Source: Euperipatoides rowelli (lineage: Eukaryota; Onychophora; Udeonychophora; Euonychophora; Peripatopsidae). From it: DNA of 10,397 bases. A program made the position numbers and the translations under genes. A model generated the notes under the pieces. That model was not told where the DNA came from and did no database searches. It worked only from the letters and a program-made list of their open reading frames with translations. Of this stretch, positions 1 to 6,905 are shown one piece after another. The stretch lies in the NCBI GenBank assembly GCA_003024985.2, contig PXIH01S0001025.1, one strand, 5' to 3'. The stretch's first letter is position 1; every line of letters begins with the position of its first letter.

Positions 1-289
1 TCCTGTGTTAACCCCAACTTCTAAGAAAAACTGTCTGCACATGTGCAGCAGTGGTGTGTCCAGGTATAATGGGAGACTATATTTTCCACTGTGTCCTAGA
101 GAGTAACTATGTCAAATTTGGACCAGATCAGTCCAAAAGTTTAGCAATGTATAGAATGAAAAAATTCCCGTGTTAACCCCAACTGCTATGAAAAACTGTC
201 TGCACATGTGCAGTAGTGGTGTGTCCAGGTATAATGGTAGCCTATATTTTCCACTGTGTCCTAGAGAGTAGCCTAACTATGCCAAATTT
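1..289. repeat. Two tandem copies of a 165-bp unit
   Basis: The sequence from 1 recurs from 166 with about 90% identity over roughly 120 bases (for example GTGTTAACCCCAACT at 5 and 170, and TATTTTCCACTGTGTCCTAG in both). Copy one includes a 45-base tail. Copy two carries a 4-base insertion near 270 and then loses similarity after about 289. Each copy contains the perfect 14-bp palindrome CTGCACATGTGCAG (35-48 and 200-213). The array probably continues upstream of the window. Short open frames in it differ between copies and look non-coding. It may be a satellite or part of a transposon; I do not recognise the family. Confidence 0.85.
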
Positions 290-483
290 GGTCAGAGGAT
301 ATAAAGTATATTATCATCTAGAGCTTTGCATTGTAGTGTATTATCTGTGTGTCTTTGTTCATTCATCAGTAGAGTGGGCCACCCCCAAATTATTGTAGTG
401 ACTAAAACCATTATTAATTGGTTTAAAAGATAGTCCTAGTAAATTTGTTAGAAATTTAAAAGTGTGGAAATCGTGTTATATCT
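290..483. other. Unique AT-rich intronic or intergenic stretch
   Basis: No gene, RNA or clear repeat is visible. It links the 165-bp duplication to the ATT microsatellite and probably belongs to the intron preceding the plexin exon. Confidence 0.5.
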
Positions 484-563
484 TCAATTATTATTATTAC
501 TATTATTATTAATAATAATAATAATAATGGTAGGCTATTATTATTATTATTATTATTATTTAT
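484..563. repeat. ATT/AAT trinucleotide microsatellite with strand switch
   Basis: TTA repeats run to about 510, switch to AAT repeats up to about 528, are interrupted by GGTAGGC, and resume as TTA repeats to about 560. The inverted halves can pair with each other, so a hairpin is possible. The apparent 72-codon open frame through here is low-complexity (poly-L, I and Y) and not a gene. Confidence 0.9.
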
Positions 564-910
564 ATATTTATTTGTTTACTAATTTTACAAAAACATTGCT
601 GTTTATAGCTGTAGTATGGAATATTTACAAACTATTTGCAATAAACTTATCAGTTGATGTACAGTATATGCACGTTTCTTAAGTATTTTCTTTCCTTTTG
701 ATTTTATTAAAAGGAATCTATCAGAAGTTTTGTATCAGGAAATCTTTTGAAATGTCAATAGTCCTTGTATAATTTAGTGTTTGGGATTGCATCACAGTTT
801 ATAAACAGATGTTTGAAAGAGAAAAGAAGTTTATAATGTATCAGTGAATCATGTACAAATATTTCAGTACTATAAATTGATATCTGTTCATTATTAATTA
901 CTTATTGATT
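564..910. other. AT-rich stretch upstream of the plexin exon
   Basis: No coding similarity or repeat was recognised. It is most simply the 3' part of the intron preceding the exon at 939. A TATTAATTA-type branch-point candidate lies near 893-901. Confidence 0.5.
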
Positions 911-938
911 TTTTTTTTTTCCTATCTTTTTTTTTCAG
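911..938 (+). other. 3' splice site of the plexin exon
   Basis: An almost pure pyrimidine tract (T10, CCTATC, T9) runs straight into CAG at 936-938. The reading frame with plexin similarity starts at the next base, in phase 0. Confidence 0.9.
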
Positions 939-1092
939 ACTATACATTTAGCTCAAGAAGATCTAGATGAAAAAGTACAATGCCGAGTTCTGGATTGTGA
1001 TACAATTTCTCAAGTAAAAAGTAAATTATTAGATGCATTGCATAAAAATACGCCCATGTCTATTCGACCGTCAATACATGATGTTGATCTGG
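939..1092 (+). CDS. Plexin internal exon (Rho-GTPase-binding domain segment)
   Basis: Plexins are single-pass receptors for semaphorins. Their cytoplasmic part is a split GAP for Rap-type small GTPases, with a Rho/Rac-binding domain inserted between the halves. This exon encodes 51 codons plus one base. The segment [17 protein letters not shown], followed after a short spacer by RPSIHDVDL, corresponds to the conserved start of that inserted domain; in known plexins the same run continues with E-W-R. The single leftover G at 1092 is the first base of that expected Glu codon, so the intron interrupts in phase 1 exactly after DL. The frame is open throughout, with strong splice signals on both sides and no stop. 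The class looks closest to plexin A from the KNTP..RP spacing, but that is my judgement from memory. The preceding and canonical following exons are not found in the window, so the flanking introns are long, the downstream one probably over 9 kb. Confidence 0.9.
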
Positions 1093-1098
1093 GTAAGT
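1093..1098 (+). other. 5' splice site of the plexin exon
   Basis: GTAAGT is a perfect consensus donor placed after the first base of a codon (phase 1), matching where plexin similarity stops. Confidence 0.9.
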
Positions 1099-2483
1099 AA
1101 ATACATTTCTTCCCAATAAATTAAAACTGAATTGTGCTTTTGTAAAAAAAAAAAAAATTCTGAATTATTTCAAATGCAAATTTTTAAATATAGCCAGAAG
1201 AAAACTAAACATTTTTGTCTTACATTGAAAAAAAAAATCAATCAATAATTTTCTAATAAAAAAAAATTTATTAAATATTTCTTTAAAATCAATAAACTTT
1301 CAGCAATTTTCATTTTTCTAATCAATTTTGTATTGTATATGACACAAGGCAAAGCTTTCTGCAGGGTATAGATGAGAGTGAGGCTAGTGTTCCGGGATTG
1401 GGTTGTTGGAAGAGATTTGCTAGTTAAGGGGAGAGAGGAGGCTAGTGTATAGCCTACTGTAAGCTAAATGTATCTTTTAAAAGTTATATTTTTTCAATGT
1501 TGTTATATTTTCTAATCTTTTATGTCTATATTGCATTTCCTCACAGGTTTTGTGATTTATCGTTTACAATAAAAGTGTTATGACAATTTTTTTTAAAAAA
1601 GCCATTTATATATTTTCTAATTATGTAAGAAATTTTTACGGGTGTCTCTAACAAGCACCTTGTGCCTATGACATAGCTATATGTATATATACTACATGCT
1701 GTTATCTGGTCCATTATTGTTTATAATAAATACTCATTAATAATTTATTTCAGTTGAAAAAAAAAAAAAAAGTATTTTACTGTAAATAATTACGTCCCAT
1801 TTTTAAATGTTTTGAGTTCGGATAAATGTTGATATTGGAGTGGTTAAAAATTGCAGATACTGGAATTTCTGCCTTTATTTAAATATTTCCCGATTTTCTC
1901 CATTTAAAAATAAGGGTGGATTTGTTTATTTAAAATGATAAAATGTGATTTTAAGGATTCCACATACACCCACCCCCCTCCCCCCAAAAAACATGCCATT
2001 GAAGTTTTCCTTGAGACTGAGTGAGAATTAATTTACTGGATAGATAGTTTTTCTATCAAATTTTAATCACTGTCGAAAGTCTTGGTTTATTTCAAGAGAG
2101 AGATTAAGTAATCTAAGGAAAATTTTTGGATATGTGTTTATGTCTGTTCAAATGTTTAGCATCCTTCCTAACATGGCACAAACTTAAAATCATGTTGGTA
2201 GTTTCCATAGTGTAGACAATCTAATAAGTATATAAACAAACTTTTTATTTTATTTCTTTCTTTTTTTTTGGGGGGGGGGGGGAACACAGCATGATGGGAG
2301 ATTTTCTGTGCAAAGAACTGGTACACTGATAGTTTATTATAAACAAAACTCGACCATAGTTTTGCTTTATTCTATTTTCAATATTTCTAAACAAAATAAG
2401 AAGAATTATTTAACATAGAACACACCTCTTCTTAATTGTAATTCTGCCACCTCCATAAAGAATATTATTTTTGATTGGGTACT
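1099..2483. other. Probable plexin intron, no gene seen
   Basis: AT-rich with many A and T homopolymers. A more GC-balanced patch at about 1340-1455 contains GAGGCTAGTGT twice (about 1379 and 1437). A C-rich run lies at 1968-1985. No exon, RNA gene or recognisable transposon was identified. Confidence 0.6.
2261..2282. repeat. T9-G13 homopolymer junction
   Basis: Nine T are followed directly by thirteen G. Such tracts are prone to slippage and sequencing error; the plus strand is G-rich enough for quadruplex pairing between strands. Confidence 0.9.
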
Positions 2484-2710
2484 CAGTGGGTGTCATCAGG
2501 CCTGAAGCTAGAGAATTTTATTGGGGAGGGTGGGAGAATTTCTCAACATTGACTCCTTAAACTCCCAACTCATAACTATTGTACAGTTTTTTTCCTTTTC
2601 ATTCAACTGGTTTATTCCCAACTGCCAACAGGTAATTCCCCAACTTTTGGACTTTCAGCCAAAGTTGCAGGTGGAATGTCTTTTCTACCCCAACCGTAAT
2701 GACACCCCTG
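2484..2710. mobile_element. hAT-like MITE (about 227 bp)
   Basis: The left end CAGTGGGTGTCAT and the reverse complement of the right end, CAGGGGTGTCAT, match at 11 of 12 aligned bases. CAGGGGTGTCA is a common style of terminal inverted repeat in hAT transposons. There is no transposase. The interior has no coding similarity, and the 71-codon open frame inside is not protein-like. Flanks TGGGTACT (2476-2483) and TGGGTGCC (2709-2716) agree at 6 of 8 bases, but the right one would overlap the terminal repeat by two bases, so a target duplication is unproven. This would be a non-autonomous, decayed copy inside the intron. Confidence 0.55.
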
Positions 2711-2776
2711 GGTGCCATAGTCGTAAATTTTCATAATTTTCAAGGATTTTAAAGATTTAAACACTGACTAGCAAAT

Positions 2777-2920
2777 AAGCCCATTACACCGGCAAATCAA
2801 TAAATATTTTATGCAAATAAGCCTATTTTATGCAAGCTAAGAATACCTAAGAATATCTTAGAGAACCAAATAAGCCCATCAGCCCGTTACACGGCATTTA
2901 AGCCCGTTACACAGGCATTT
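2777..2920. repeat. Degenerate direct repeats AAGCCCGTTACACGGCATTT
   Basis: AGCCCGTTACACGGCATTTA (2881-2900) is followed directly by a near copy at 2901-2920 with one inserted A. A further diverged copy lies at 2777-2797 (AAGCCCATTACACCGGCAAAT, 21 bases with CpG-to-CpA type changes). The phrase AAATAAGCC also recurs at about 2773, 2815 and 2868. This may be an eroded satellite or the remains of a transposon end. Confidence 0.6.
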
Positions 2921-2953
2921 TATTATTCTAGCAAATAATAGTTCCCGAGATGA

Positions 2954-2969
2954 CCATTAGGTGGCGCTA
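2954..2969 (+). promoter_or_regulatory. CTCF-like motif
   Basis: CCATTAGGTGGCGCTA differs at one position from the bilaterian CTCF core CCACTAGGTGGCGCT. The TAGGTGGCGC part fits both vertebrate and fly versions of the motif as I know them. It is an isolated match in an intron and may be carried by a transposon; function is inference only. Confidence 0.35.
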
Positions 2970-3402
2970 CGAGACGATCATATTCCAATTAAGATATCGG
3001 ATAGTATTAGAATATATGATAATTTGAAGTTAAGATCGAATAAATATAATTCTTGATAATCGATACTACAAACTTAAATCTTGGAAAATAGATATGATGA
3101 GATTGATTTTTGTCAAGACATGCATCTTAATTACAAAGTGAATGGAAAAGGGAATCCAAAATTATATACTGCAGGATAAGCAGAATCCTTTAACTAAATT
3201 GGTGATATATATTTGTTTAAAAAAAATGAACTCAAGAATATTGTCAATTAAGCTTGGAAAAAAAAAACTTTTTAAATTCTTGGTACCTTTAAATGAAATC
3301 CAAGTAATTTTAATTCCAGCTATTTTTTTTAAAAAATAAGTAATTTCAGTTTCAAGGTTGTTTATAGTTAACTTTTTTAGTATTAATCATCATCATTGAA
3401 AA

Positions 3403-3595
3403 TAGGGTTGCATCAATAAGCAAATTGGCCGACTACCGATTAATCGGCCAAAGAGCCGATTGGGCCGATTACCAATTATCTTCTGATTAATTTATACATC
3501 CTGGTTGACCAAAAAGCAATTGGGCTGATTATTATTGATTAATCCACTGAAGAGCTGATTAGGCTGATTACCTACCAATTAATTGGTCATCCCTA
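3403..3595. mobile_element. MITE-like element built of CCGATTAATCGG palindromes
   Basis: The ends TAGGGTTGCATC and, inverted, TAGGGATGACC are similar. The body consists of variants of GGCCGATTAATCGGCC: a perfect CCGATTAATCGG near 3437-3448, then GCCGATTGGGCCGATTACC, and in the second half GCTGATTAGGCTGATTACC and CCAATTAATTGG. The second half reads like the first with CpG changed to TpG or CpA. No coding capacity. It abuts a LINE remnant on its right. I recognise the style of repeat but not a named family. Confidence 0.5.
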
Positions 3596-3599
3596 ATTA

Positions 3600-3833
3600 A
3601 AAGCTTTCTCCAAGGTGAAGATTCATGCTCATGGATCACCAAATATGTTTATCTTGAGCTCTTCTTTTTCACATTGAATATTCCCTGATGTCAGCTCAGT
3701 CCTTAAGTTCATCCATCCATTCTCTCTTTTGTCTTCCTCTTCTTTTTTCATTTTCTGTCCATCCTTCAAGTGCTGTACTAGTCTAATCCCTGCTGATCCT
3801 CTCAAGACATTCCGACATATTTCTATTTCTCTT
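3600..3833 (-). pseudogene. Decayed LINE reverse-transcriptase C-terminal tail
   Basis: One minus-strand frame carries the features seen at the C-terminus of many non-LTR retrotransposon polymerases: a leucine-rich segment ending LEG (about 3762-3770), a basic block KRRGRQKR, the WMDELKD motif (3699-3719) and, further on, KRRAQDKHIW (3639-3668). This resembles the usual order L-x-G, R-R-G-R-x-R, W-(I/M)-D-(D/E), A-x-D-R-x-x-W. Four in-frame stops interrupt it, at 3783-3785, 3696-3698, 3669-3671 and 3636-3638; three are TGA, and two sit where Trp and Arg are normally found, consistent with G-to-A and C-to-T decay. The fragment is cut off at the minisatellite on its upstream side and ends against the element at 3403-3595. 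It cannot encode a working protein. Confidence 0.7.
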
Positions 3834-3840
3834 TTAAGTA

Positions 3841-4536
3841 TAGCGTTATTACTTCAGTTTTAAGGATAGCATTATTACTTCAAGAATAGCGTTATTACTT
3901 CATTTTTAAGAATAGTGTTATTACTTCATTTTTAAGAATAGCGTTATTACTTCAGTTTTAAGGATAGCGTTATTACTTCATGTTTAAGAATAGTGTTATT
4001 ACTTCTTTTTTAAGAATAGCGTTATTACTTCATTTTTAAGAATAGCATTATTACTTGCTTTTTAAGAATAACGTTATTACTTCATTTTTAAGAATAGTGT
4101 TATTACTTCATTTTTAAGAATAGCGTTATTACTTCAGTTTTAAGGATAGCGTTATTACTTCATTTTTAACAATAGCATTATTATTTCATTTTTAAGAATA
4201 GCAGTATTACTTCATGTTTAAGAATAGCGTTATTACTTCATTTTTAAGAATAGTGTTATTACTTCATTTTTAAGAATAGNGTTATTACTTCATTTTTAAG
4301 AATAGTGTTATTACTTCATTTTTAAGAATAGCGTTATTACTTCATTTTTAAGAATAGCGTTATTACTTCATTTTTAAGAATAGTGTTATTACTTCATTTT
4401 TAAGAATAGTGTTATTACTTCATTTTTAAGAATAGCGTTATTACTTCATTTTTAAGAATAGCGTTATTACTTCAGTTTTAAGGATAGCGTTATTACTTCA
4501 TTTTTAAGAATAGCGTTAATACTTCATTTTTAAGAT
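3841..4536. repeat. 26-bp minisatellite, 27 units
   Basis: Consensus TAGCGTTATTACTTCATTTTTAAGAA is written here as 20 bases TAGCGTTATTACTTCATTTT plus TAAGAA. Unit starts are 3841, 3867 and then every 26 bases from 3887 to 4511. Only unit 2 has a length change (6 bases missing); the other 26 are exactly in register. The sole CpG of the unit (positions 4-5) is intact as GCG in 14 units, GTG in 7, GCA in 4, ACG in 1 and GNG in 1 (N at 4280). A linked pair of variants (T17 to G, A25 to G) marks units 1, 5, 12 and 25. There are no spacers, so this is not a CRISPR array, and no coding sense. Confidence 0.97.
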
Positions 4537-5345
4537 TAGATTTGATAATTAAGTTTTCACTCATTAATTTTAACAAAGATCAAAAGGTGCTAAAAGATAG
4601 TTTTGTATCAGCTGATTGAAATATTGGCTAACAAAAGGTATATTTTTTTATTTATTTATTTTATTTCTCCCTGTATGATTTTGATTTCTGGTAGTTTACT
4701 ATGTTTTCCTCCAGAACTTTACCACTAAAATAATATTTTTTACAAAACCAACAGAAAACAATATTATCAGTTATTTTAATTTTTATAAATTTCTTATATA
4801 ACATATAACAAAGTAATTTCACAATTAGATTAAGATGTATAAAAGCTATACTTTATTGAATTACTATTATTAATTCTCTGCCAACAAAAAATGTATACAC
4901 TCTACTAGACTAGACATTAATCTATAAAGAATATTGAAACATGATAGATTTAGAATAATTAATAGTGACATTCAATTTCTTATTCTATTAATATTTTTTT
5001 TAATAACCTTTAATGGTTAATATTTTTATTGGATTATGTAAAACACAGACTAGTCAATAAAAATGATTAAAATGAAACTTTCAATTTGATAAAATAAAAA
5101 ATATAAAAATATTACGTACAAAATCTAGAATAAATTAAAAACTATATTTAATTTTTCTAATTCAGATTTAGCTTACAATTTTTCAACTTAATTTAGACAA
5201 GGAAATTGAATAAAATCAATTAATAGATGTTATACCTTTATAATAGTTTACACAAATATCATATGCTGACTTAGACGGTCTGTAATCTTCCAATGTTGAA
5301 CCCCAATGTAGAACTTTCCCAGCTGTCTACTTACATATCTATTAC
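4537..5345. other. Very AT-rich stretch, nothing recognised
   Basis: Long A/T runs without open frames, repeats or splice-flanked coding similarity. A less AT-rich patch at about 5265-5345 leads into the next element. Probably intron. Confidence 0.5.
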
Positions 5346-5501
5346 CAGGGCCAAATTTATATATGGGCTCCCCTCCATCATGAGGCCGAGGGCTTTATGA
5401 TGCATGGGGGTCTCAGCCTCCAAACTTTATATATCACAGGGCAAAAAAAAAAAGGTTAGCTAAATTTTAACATAGGGCCTCCTAATTTATAAAGCCCGGT
5501 G
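5346..5501. mobile_element. Possible hAT-like non-autonomous element
   Basis: The left end reads CAGGGCCAAATTTATATATG. The right end, inverted, reads CACCGGGCTTTATAAATTAG, continuing GAGGCCC against the left GGCTCCC, so the ends are imperfect inverted copies. CAGGGCC followed by an AT run is a style of end seen in hAT-type elements. The interior holds a further similar phrase (CTTTATATATCACAGGGC) and no gene. No 8-bp target duplication is visible. It directly precedes the satellite at 5504. Confidence 0.35.
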
Positions 5502-5503
5502 CT

Positions 5504-6079
5504 AAAAAAAAAGCTTATCAAATCAGATACAAAGTTAACAAAACGTCCAGTCAACTTAAAAAAAAAGAAAAAAATATTATCAAATCAGACAGAAAGTCAA
5601 CAAAATGCCAACTAAAAAAACTAATAAAAACTTATCAAATCAAAATCGACAAAATGTCCAGTCAACTTAAAAAAGAAAAGAAAAAAAAGCTTATCAAATT
5701 AGACAGTCAACAAAATGTCCAGTCAACTAAAAAAAAGCTTATCAAATGAAAGTCGACAAAACGTCCAGTCAACTTAAAAAGAAAAGAAAAAAAAAGTTAT
5801 CAAATTAGACAAAATCGACAAAATGTCCAGTCAACTAAAAAAAAGAAATAAAAGCTTATCAAATCAGTTGACAAAACGTCCAGTCAACTTAAAAAGAAAA
5901 TAAATAAAAAGCTTATCAAATCAGACAGTTAACAAAATGTCCAGTCAACTAAAAAAAAGCTTATCAAATCAAAGTCGACAAAACGTCCAGTCAACTTAAA
6001 AAGAAAAGAAAAAAAAGCTTATCAAATTAGACAGTCGACAAAATATCCAGTCAACTAAAAAAAAGAAATAAAAGCTTAT
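5504..6079. repeat. A-rich satellite, ten monomers with a four-monomer higher-order repeat
   Basis: Each monomer reads roughly TTATCAAATCAGACAGTCGA, then CAAAATGTCCAGTCAACT and an A-rich spacer with GAAA. TTATC starts at 5515, 5577, 5632, 5691, 5739, 5797, 5856, 5913, 5961 and 6019, with the start of an eleventh at 6076, so monomers are 48-62 bp. Spacing repeats as 48, 58, 59, 57, then 48, 58, 57. Monomers four apart share the same variants (CGTCC versus TGTCC, and spacer length and type), giving a period of 222 bp. The first three monomers fit the same scheme but are more diverged. HindIII sites (AAGCTT) mark most boundaries. No coding sense. Confidence 0.9.
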
Positions 6080-6234
6080 CAAATCATAATCTATTCCACT
6101 AAGCTGATTATGTTCCATAGCTACAATCTTGCTTTCCTTTTATTTACTGTTCCATCTGGGTTTTCCTTAATATTATACACCCATTTGCTTTTAATAACTT
6201 TCATATCTTCCTTTCTCGGTACTAACTCCAAACT
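6080..6234 (-). pseudogene. Ty1/copia reverse-transcriptase fragment
   Basis: On the minus strand the reading LELVPRKEDMKVIKSKWVY, then about seven residues, then PDGTVNKRKARL matches the start of the copia-type reverse-transcriptase domain, where W-x-L-V-x-R, V-I-x-x-K-W-V-(Y/F)-K-x-K, P-D-G-x-(V/I)-x-x-(Y/R)-K-A-R-L-V-A-K-G are hallmarks. A one-base loss at about 6124 puts a TAG after the conserved ARL; in the shifted frame the similarity resumes with VA and NQLSGIDYD down to 6080. It then runs into the satellite. Only about 50 of several hundred residues are present, without catalytic Asp residues, so it is a non-functional fragment. Its upstream side is joined in frame to LINE sequence. 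Confidence 0.8.
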
Positions 6235-6513
6235 TTGTGTAAATATATTATCACTTGTCTTTATCTTTTTTTTCCTTGTGCCGATCACCATTAGTTGGGA
6301 TTTTTTTGGATTTACCATTAAACCATTTGATTCCAACCACTTGGTGTCAATTTCTAAGTCAACATTTAGATTTTGTTCAATCTCCTTTATGTTGTCAGAG
6401 CTATAGTAAAGGGTCGTGTCGTCGGCAAAAAGTTTAGCTTTACCGTAGTTAACTCTATCAAAAACAGGGTTTATAAAGATATTAAATAAAAATGATCCGA
6501 GAACAAAACACAT
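6235..6513 (-). pseudogene. LINE (non-LTR) reverse-transcriptase fragment
   Basis: On the minus strand an open frame starts near 6513 with GSFLFNIFINPVFD, the palm-domain segment that usually reads G-x-x-L-G-P-L-L-F-x-I-F-I-N-D. The catalytic block LFADDTTLYYSS follows, its two Asp codons at 6418-6423, then the downstream helix and LESNGLMVNPKKSQLMVIG. This is the C-terminal half of the catalytic core of a CR1/L2/Rex-like polymerase. The YADD-type aspartates are kept (FADD), but the Gly-Pro of the first motif is altered and both ends are missing. Frame and sense are intact for about 92 codons, so the copy is fairly young or recently joined. The exact join to the copia fragment lies between about 6226 and 6246. 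Confidence 0.85.
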
Positions 6514-6659
6514 TAATAGAAAATTTCACTTTGTAAAAGAAGAACTATTGAAAGGATTAGGATTAGGAGTAGCAAGGGAATATCAAGTTGAATTTTGTGA
6601 AATCTGAAGATATAAAAGCTGATTTTTTAACTAAGCCTATTATGTGGAACTCAAATTAA
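6509..6659 (+). pseudogene. Copia RNase H C-terminal tail, frameshifted
   Basis: Plus-strand reading HINRKFHFVKEELLKG, then VEFC, resembles the K-H-I-x-(I/V)-(R/K)-x-H-F-(V/I)-R-E segment near the end of copia polyproteins. A TGA appears after 6600, but shifting by one base at about 6600-6603 continues with SEDIKADFLTKPI, the family's usual S/T-x-x-(Q/I)-x-A-D-(I/F)-(L/F)-T-K-P-L ending, and stops at TAA 6657-6659. This is therefore the natural C-terminus of a copia Pol, broken by one frameshift. It points away from the minus-strand copia piece at 6080-6234, so they are not the two halves of one uninterrupted copy. Confidence 0.8.
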
Positions 6660-6712
6660 TGACACTAACCAAAAATTGGGTATTTGTAAGAAAACATTAC
6701 CAGTCCATACGT

Positions 6713-6905
6713 AAAAGGGAAATTTGTTATACATAGGTATTTAATTTATTATACGTATATATTGATGATAATAAGAAACGAGACTTAAACGAGATATTGA
6801 TTTAGCAGATGCTGATTGGTCCAGAATGTAGTCTGCTAAGACCGTCATGCTCTTTATGTTTTTAATGGATATATAGCGTTATGTTTTATGTATCCTGTTA
6901 TAACT
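6713..6905 (+). mobile_element. Probable copia 3' purine tract and solo-side LTR
   Basis: About 50 bases after the Pol stop comes AAAAGGGAAA (6713-6722), a plausible polypurine tract. Two bases later TGTTATACAT (6725) starts a segment whose other end is CCTGTTATAACT (to about 6905). TGTTA...TAACA are typical copia LTR ends; here the last base appears changed. This would make an LTR of about 181 bp with a TATA-like stretch near 6868-6875. No second LTR is in the window to confirm the boundaries. Confidence 0.45.

Larger units (their letters stand above)
2711..3402. other. Intronic stretch with degenerate short repeats
   Basis: Apart from the repeats at 2777-2920 and the motif at 2954-2969, this is AT-rich sequence without recognised genes. 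The 65-codon open frame at 3142-3339 is lysine- and isoleucine-rich low-complexity sequence and is not called. Confidence 0.5.

Noticed and set aside
216-398. 60-codon open frame
   Set aside because: Lies in the second copy of the 165-bp repeat and is not preserved in the first copy; no protein similarity.
464-682. 72-codon open frame
   Set aside because: Translation of the ATT microsatellite (runs of Leu, Ile and Tyr).
1968-1985. G-quadruplex on the minus strand
   Set aside because: C runs are long but too few separated runs for a clear four-tract motif.
2521-2736. 71-codon open frame
   Set aside because: Inside and across the end of the hAT-like MITE; no domain or splice context.
3142-3339. 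65-codon open frame
   Set aside because: Lys/Ile-rich product of A/T homopolymers, no similarity recognised.
3841-4536. CRISPR array
   Set aside because: Contiguous 26-bp units with no unique spacers, in a clearly eukaryotic context.
5338-5509. 8-bp target duplication around the element at 5346-5501
   Set aside because: Flanks TCTATTAC and CTAAAAAA do not match.
6110-6437. Two plus-strand open frames (98 and 60 codons)
   Set aside because: Antisense shadows of the LINE/copia reverse-transcriptase frame.
6797-6890. Second copia RNase H scrap suggested by ADADW and a frameshifted SCS..YVFNGYI-like reading
   Set aside because: It needs several frame changes and falls inside the probable LTR, downstream of the natural Pol stop; more likely coincidence.
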